From contig NC_087387.1 of the NCBI RefSeq assembly GCF_963675165.1, forward strand, positions 2,283,501-2,347,500: DNA of 64,000 nucleotides. Direction: 5' to 3'. Positions 58,878 to 64,000 of this stretch are shown one piece after another. Positions within the stretch are counted from its first letter, which is position 1. Every line of letters begins with the position of its first letter. The DNA is from Halichondria panicea. Lineage: Eukaryota; Porifera; Demospongiae; Suberitida; Halichondriidae. The position numbers were made by a program, and so were the translations under genes. The notes beneath the pieces were generated by a model, which worked only from the letters and a program-made list of their open reading frames with translations, ran no database searches and was not told where the DNA came from.

Positions 58878-60593
58878 ATGCCTGCTAAACAAAGAAAGAT
58901 AGCTGTAATGGGGTTCATGGCAGTAGGTAGGTGATCAATGAGATAATTATATCTATTGAGGCCACACATGCACACACTGATACAGGGAAGTCATCATTGG
59001 TGATTCAATTTGTGGAGAATCAATTTGTGGACTCATATGAACCTACCATAGAGAACAGTATGTGCCACACAACATATCTATAGCTACGGCTCCTTATACT
59101 CCTCTAAGTAGACCTGGCGTAATCCCCTCTAGATCTACTTACTCTATGAATATCGTATAGCTAGTGAGAGTAGTGCAGAGTGAATAATTATTACCATAAT
59201 TATGTAATTGTAATTACAAAAAAAATTTATTCCACTTCTGAGTGGCCCATCTTTTAGAGCCTCAAAATTGCGTTCAGCCCAGCTGGCGCCTAAACTATGG
59301 TGGCGCTTATGTTCTACAGCGTATAGACATTTGAGAGAAATTGGGCGTGACCTAGCTCAGTTTCACTTGCTAGCTAGCTGTTACCGTTGAGAGCTGACCT
59401 GTGAACAACATTCGTGGCTGTAACTATGGGTCAGACAACTGTTCAGTAGTGTGATAGAAGTCAAAGATGCAGGCCTGATGATGGTGGTCTTGATGTCTCA
59501 ACAAGCCTTTTTATAAGCACCAGAAAAAATAATTACAGCAACGATAGGCGAGGCCTCAAAAATTATGCTGATGTGGCGCTGTAATTACATCAATTATGGT
59601 AGTACAGTCTAGTTTTAATATCCTGCTACTAACAATACCCATGTTGCTATATAATTATATGTAGCATTTGAGAAGGTGGTGCACTATCGTGGACAGGAAT
59701 ACCTCACTCAGCTGGTGGACACGGCTGGACAGGTACAAGCGTTTTCCATCTGTGATGATTATTTATGGTAAATGTACAAGCATGACATTGTGTGGATAGA
59801 TTTCACGTACGTGCAGTTGGAAGTCATTTGTTTCCATACGTAGGATGAATACTTCCTCATGCCCCAAACTTACACTGTTGGTATCCATGGATACATACTG
59901 GTGTACTCTGTGACATCCATGAAGAGGTAAGTGTATGATTTTGTCACTTGATGTGTCAAGTAGTCTGTTTCTACCTACAGTTACGAGGTGTTGAAGGTGA
60001 TATACGATAAATTGCTGGATCAGATGGGAACCAACAAGTTAGTCCATGAGCCTCAAACTTAGTTACTGAGTGTTAATAAGCTATTTTTATCTACACGAAA
60101 GTACCTTGCTCACATGATTAAGTTGCACGTTGCTGATTTCATGGTAAATGTCAGCAAGTTTTGCTTTTTGTTGTACGTACATTTAGGTACCTGAAAGTAG
60201 GTTCCTATTGTAGAATTGTCCTAGTGTTAAGACTCTAATTGTTCAGGGCGCCCATTGTGCTCGTGGGTAATAAGAAGGACCTTCACATGCAAAGGTAACA
60301 GCAGTGCATTCATTGTCTGGTATATTTTGTATATCACATGAGCACTACATACAGGGTTATATCGTACGATATGGGCAAGAAGCTAGCCAATGAATGGAAC
60401 AGTGCATTTGTGGAGTCCTCTGCCAAGCAAAATGAGGTGAAAGGCTGGTCAGACTCACCCACCCCCAGTGACACACCTCACACATACCCCCTCCCCACAC
60501 ATACAGGAGGTGGACACTATCTTTCAGCGAGTGCTTCAAGAAATAGAGAAACAATACGGCACACAAGATGAGACTGGATGTCGTTTGTTGTAA
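58878..60593 (+). CDS. RHEB: Rheb small GTPase
   Basis: Rheb is a Ras-superfamily GTPase that activates TORC1 on lysosomes and is switched off by TSC2. Exons: 58878-58926, 58986-59057, 59665-59732, 59844-59926, 59981-60037, 60247-60294, 60355-60436 and 60507-60593, totalling 546 nt and 181 aa (human 184). Motifs: P-loop GFMAVGKSSL, switch I DSYEPTIENTF, DTAGQDEY, then PQTYTVGIHGYILVYSVTS, LVGNKKDLHMQR and ESSAKQNE. The switch and G4 sequences are Rheb-specific. Two oddities. The P-loop position that is Arg in typical Rheb (GYRSVGKS, human R15) is Met here. The CaaX box is CRLL, whose final Leu predicts geranylgeranylation; human CSVM is farnesylated. The gene shares its upstream region with YIPF6. 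Confidence 0.95.
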
Positions 60594-61190
60594 GTACAGA
60601 CTATTGATGTAGAACACATTTTCTGTTTTCAGTGCACAAGACTATGATACTGACATAATTATATCTACCTTGGACTCTATGTACATGTATAATTAAAAAA
60701 ACATTATTGTTTCATGTTGTATCCTTTACGAGTAATGTTTGGCTATTTTTTAATGTAGGCTGTATAATTATGCATGCATGACTACAACGTAATAATTGAT
60801 GCATGGGTGTGGCTTCTTTTATAACGCAACTTTAGTTTTGGAATATGGAGTTGGTCCCATCATAGTAAACTCAATTGATGCCATGCATATTTAGCTATTG
60901 GGAGGGCCCTATATCGGAGGTTCCCTTAAGCAATTAAGAGACTGAGAGGGCACTGAAACTATTATACATCCAGAGGAAGAGAGGAATAAAACGGTTTTGG
61001 TGCATGGTAAAACATGCATGCATGCATGCACTGGAGCTATAGGATCACAGGCGACTCTGCTGTGATTCACAGCAGAGTCAGCAAAGAAGCCTAATTGAAT
61101 GTATTCTCTTCTATATAGGGAATGCGACTGATTTAATGCCTGTAATTTCTAGTCATGGATGCCACCACATGGTACAGCTATCTATTTATA

Positions 61191-62093
61191 CATAGATAGT
61201 AGAGGAAGGGGATTGGAAACACAGGCAATTAGCACTATTTCACACGGACCGTCCTCAATTATAGCCGCGACCATGGATGCAGCTTAAAGTGCTGAGCTTG
61301 CAATAAACTTTTTGTGCACTAATGGCAGTTTATGCTAAACTAAAAGCTTAAGCAAGCTTATGATCATGCATAGACAACAATGAACAATCAATAAAAGGTA
61401 TAAGCAGGATCTAAACATAATTATACATGAATTATCAATGTTCTCCAGTGATTTCTCAGTCCAAGTTCTTGCCACACATCGACACTGCGGTGACAAAATC
61501 AGAGCATGAATAGTGATTTTCAAAATCTAATGGATTGGAAGCAATAATAAGGACATTGATCTTTAATATTGCCGAGTCTCGAATATAAATTCAGCTTAGT
61601 TATGGAGATGCTACCCCGCAAAGATGGCTAGTGGAAATCAACAAATCGGTCAATAACTCAAAAAGTATGATATCCCCACTTCCAATATATAGCTGAAGCA
61701 ATAAACTACCATCATGTACTACTACTGTGACCATTCATTTACAATAGATGCAATTCATAAGTCAGTTCTTACCCCACAAATAAAAAGAAGAAGCTAAGTG
61801 TTGTAAAATCTTCAAATTTTGTGTGCTACCAAGAGTGAACATGACTTCTACCTAGTAATAATGTTTCATTTTGTACCTAGCCATGCCTCAAGACAAATTT
61901 TAGGGCTATTCATACATTTACTTACCTAGTATCCTCTCATTTGCTTCTTTTCAAAAGCTTCTCTTGACCTCAAAACCAGTAAAATCACACCTCAAGGTGT
62001 CTATTGTTGCCACGCGCACGGTCCCAGAGGCCTTACGTTGCAAGCATAAGCTCACGTGATCCCGTTTCCAATCCCCTTCCTCTACTATCTATG
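61191..62093. mobile_element. Non-autonomous DNA transposon, perfect 30-bp terminal inverted repeats
   Basis: The first 30 bases (61191-61220, starting CATAGATAGTAGAGGAAGGG) are exactly the reverse complement of the last 30 (62064-62093). The element is about 900 bp with no transposase ORF, so it would need a helper. Perfect ends suggest recent movement. TIR-like copies also lie at 13788-13858 and 62150-62181. Confidence 0.8.
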
Positions 62094-62102
62094 ATTTATA
62101 TC

Positions 62103-63455
62103 ATGAATCAACCGCCCTTTCTCCTAGGGGAGAGCTAGACTGTCTGAGCATAGATAGAAGAGAAAGGGATTAGAAACGATGTACCCTCGAAGTACCATCC
62201 GTGTTTCCCCACTGTTTTAATCGAGGCTTACTTTCAACGTGGGAGTCTAAACACGAATTGAGAATTGTTTTTGCTGTCTGTAAAATTTCACGAGCAGTTC
62301 TGCTGCTAACATCAAGTTCATCAAATATTTGTGGCCATTTAGGACACAAACTTATTATCAAGTTCTGGGTTGGAGGCAAAACACGGATTGCTTCAGAGCT
62401 ACGATGTATATAGACTTCATTGTATAGAAGCATCACATAAACCAATTCCGTTGCCAATCCCTTTCTCTAGTCTGAGCACTTCAGTCGATCTAAAGGTCGT
62501 TGCACAATATGGAATGTTAATTATCATTATATGTCAGTGTCATCCAGAAAAATGCAATTGTTATGCAACGTATACATGTAAAGGTCAATCGCAAACGCTA
62601 AACTATACAGTTTGTGCCTTTAGTCTAGAGAGTAAAAAAAACGTAGATTTACTTCTACTGGTACATAAATGTGTGATTGTAAGAAATTCTGCTGATACCA
62701 TTGTGCATGCAGGTAAGAGAATATCTAAAACATAGCTATATTCAACCCATGGCAACCAAAAGTAGTGGGTATGTGTGGTGGTTTATAAAACAATAGTGGA
62801 TGATCACTCAGCGATGGAAAAGACCAATCATTGTCAGCTAAGGTCTGAAACTCTGGTATATACAACATTCTTAAATAGTTTAGCTAACATAATTATGCAT
62901 GATTTCGTATAGTTCACATAAGTAAGTATATATACACACATCAGGTTTTTTGGGTACCTTTTTGCTTAGCAATGGAACTCAAGTAAACTTGTCAGCTAAG
63001 GTCTCATTTTTTCATACATAAACAACAAAATTAATTTGTCCAATACTTTAGTTCCGGAGATATTAATTTTGATGTTACACACATTTTTTTACGATCACTC
63101 CCATTTTCATCTAAAATGATTTCCCGTTACAACAACTTTTGGGGAAGTATGTTGTAGCTTTTTCATTCACCTACTGGTACCAGCACAATTTCTTAGAAAT
63201 GTTCCAATCTTGAAATACATTTAAGTACAACTACTCACCCTATTGTGGTATTTTACTCTATAGACTGGATGCACTGTACTGTAGCAGCTATGACATTTCG
63301 TTTAGCTTGCTCAAAGAATGCAGTCAACTCAACTTAAATTATAATTATAGCTCCCTTGGCTAAACAATTCTTTGTCTGATTGGTCCTAGCCAAAAAGTTC
63401 ATACTAAAGTGCTCAGACGGTCTCTCCCCTAGCTAGGAAGGGCGGCTGATTCATG
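62103..63455. mobile_element. Second inverted-repeat-bounded element
   Basis: The left arm (62103-62150: TGAATCAACCGCCCTTTCTC ... GTCTGAGCAT) is the reverse complement, with small gaps, of the right arm (about 63409-63455: GTGCTCAGACGGTCTCTCCC ... GGCTGATTCA). Inside it, 62150-62477 is itself bounded by inverted AGAGAAAGGGATT motifs, so this is a nest of related elements. No transposase recognised. Confidence 0.6.
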
Positions 63456-63666
63456 CATGCATGCATGAGACTATACTATTTATATAGGATATAATTGCTT
63501 GTTTTTGTACAAAATCATGTTTTGCTCACAGCTATAATTATTCTCTTTTCACTACAATGTCCTACGAATCTTGCTACGGAATTTAATATAAGAACTAACA
63601 ATGTCTTTATATATCTATCTGTTCATTCTTTTGAGCCAATTATCCTTCTGTACGTGCAGCTGTAGT

Positions 63667-63987
63667 TCACCCAATGAATTTGCAGACCTTTTCAGCCGTT
63701 GTGATGTATTTGCAGATTTGCTCTTCAGCGATTTCCTTATCACTCTGAATTTCCGCACGACCGCACACCTTCTTGGCAATAGGTACATAACTGCACACTT
63801 TCTTCGCCACATTCTTAATTTTTTTAACTATTTTACGGAACCACTGAGCTTCAGCATTGATGTGGGATGTTTCGATCTCTTGGAAAAGGGCTTGAATATC
63901 GTCGTCTTCATCTTGCATGTTGGGCATGGCGCAGCTCATACTGACAGCTACTGCCAGAAAAGTTGCCAGGATGATCAGCTTGTTCAT
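63667..63987 (-). CDS. Small secreted cationic peptide precursor with two C-x9-C repeats
   Basis: A single-exon 106-aa ORF. It has a clear signal peptide (MNKLIILATFLAVAVSMSCA) and an acidic stretch (QDEDDDIQALFQEIE). At residue 49 it switches to a strongly basic amphipathic segment, WFRKIVKKIKNVAKKV. The C-terminal half has two similar units: CSYVPIAKKVC (65-75) and CKYITTAEKVC (92-102). Signal, acidic pro-part and Trp-started cationic helix is the usual layout of invertebrate antimicrobial-peptide precursors. The Cys units also recall half of a saposin fold. I recognise no family, so antimicrobial or membrane activity is inference. The start is the first Met, 13 bp from the window edge, so the promoter is not seen. 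Confidence 0.65.
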   Translation of the reverse strand: MNKLIILATFLAVAVSMSCAMPNMQDEDDDIQALFQEIETSHINAEAQWFRKIVKKIKNVAKKVCSYVPIAKKVCGRAEIQSDKEIAEEQICKYITTAEKVCKFIG

Positions 63988-64000
63988 TTTTGCCGAGTTG

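Larger units (their letters stand above)
60594..63666. other. Intergenic region, transposon remnants
   Basis: About 3 kb between RHEB and the small peptide gene, with no gene I can support. It holds the RHEB 3' flank, a perfect 13-bp hairpin at 61053-61079, a transposon remnant (61191-62093) and nested inverted repeats (62103-63455). One stretch, about 62537-62711 (+), reads CHPEKCNCYATYTCKG ... ADTIVHA between ATGTCAG and a good donor (CAG|GTAAGA). It could be an isolated exon or chance, and I do not call it. Confidence 0.5.

Noticed and set aside
62170..62457. 95-codon minus-strand ORF as a gene
   Set aside because: Bounded by inverted repeats of a mobile element; no recognised domain, splice support or codon evidence. 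It might be a decayed transposon protein.

Overview
This is eukaryotic nuclear DNA, most likely from an early-branching animal. The genes are intron-rich, with GT-AG introns of about 0.1-1 kb. They include animal-specific families: a receptor tyrosine kinase, a death-domain caspase, and a BAZ2-type MBD/DDT/PHD/bromodomain protein. The non-coding DNA is AT-rich and full of CA/GT microsatellites, short palindromes (ACATGTAC, TGCATGCA) and small inverted-repeat elements. A sponge (demosponge) is my best guess. That is an inference from gene content and texture, not something the sequence proves.

Layout. 264-2651 (+): 3' exons of a methylsterol monooxygenase (MSMO1). 2992-12940 (-): a complete TBC1D5 Rab-GAP gene, 16 exons and about 705 codons. 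One of its introns holds an intronless antisense gene at 4394-5170 (+), encoding a RING / TRAF-zinc-finger / coiled-coil / ubiquitin-binding-zinc-finger protein. 12941-16279: intergenic repeats and a LINE remnant. 16280-17807 (-): a death-domain caspase in 4 exons. 17808-20848: intergenic, with a decayed reverse transcriptase, a tandem repeat and a large hairpin. 20849-36894 (+): a 24-exon, about 2,588-aa receptor tyrosine kinase, the most striking gene here. 37356-55433 (-): a 25-exon BAZ2-like chromatin protein of about 2,779 aa. 56625-58706 (-): YIPF6. 58878-60593 (+): RHEB, divergent from YIPF6 across 171 bp. 60594-63666: inverted-repeat transposon remnants. 63667-63987 (-): a small secreted Cys-containing cationic peptide precursor.

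The exon chains were joined by hand. For TBC1D5, the caspase, the RTK, BAZ2, YIPF6 and RHEB, the summed exon lengths are divisible by three and every junction keeps phase, which is strong internal support.

The RTK ectodomain is three tandem copies of [IgGFc-binding-like domain + Calx-beta + sushi], then a fourth sushi, one membrane helix and a tyrosine kinase with its catalytic motifs intact. I know of no described receptor with this layout. The remaining genes are mostly housekeeping: sterol synthesis (MSMO1), endosome traffic (TBC1D5), Golgi traffic (YIPF6), TORC1 control (RHEB) and chromatin remodelling (BAZ2). Three encode possible recognition or defence functions: the RTK, the caspase and the secreted peptide. 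I see no operon-like co-functional cluster.
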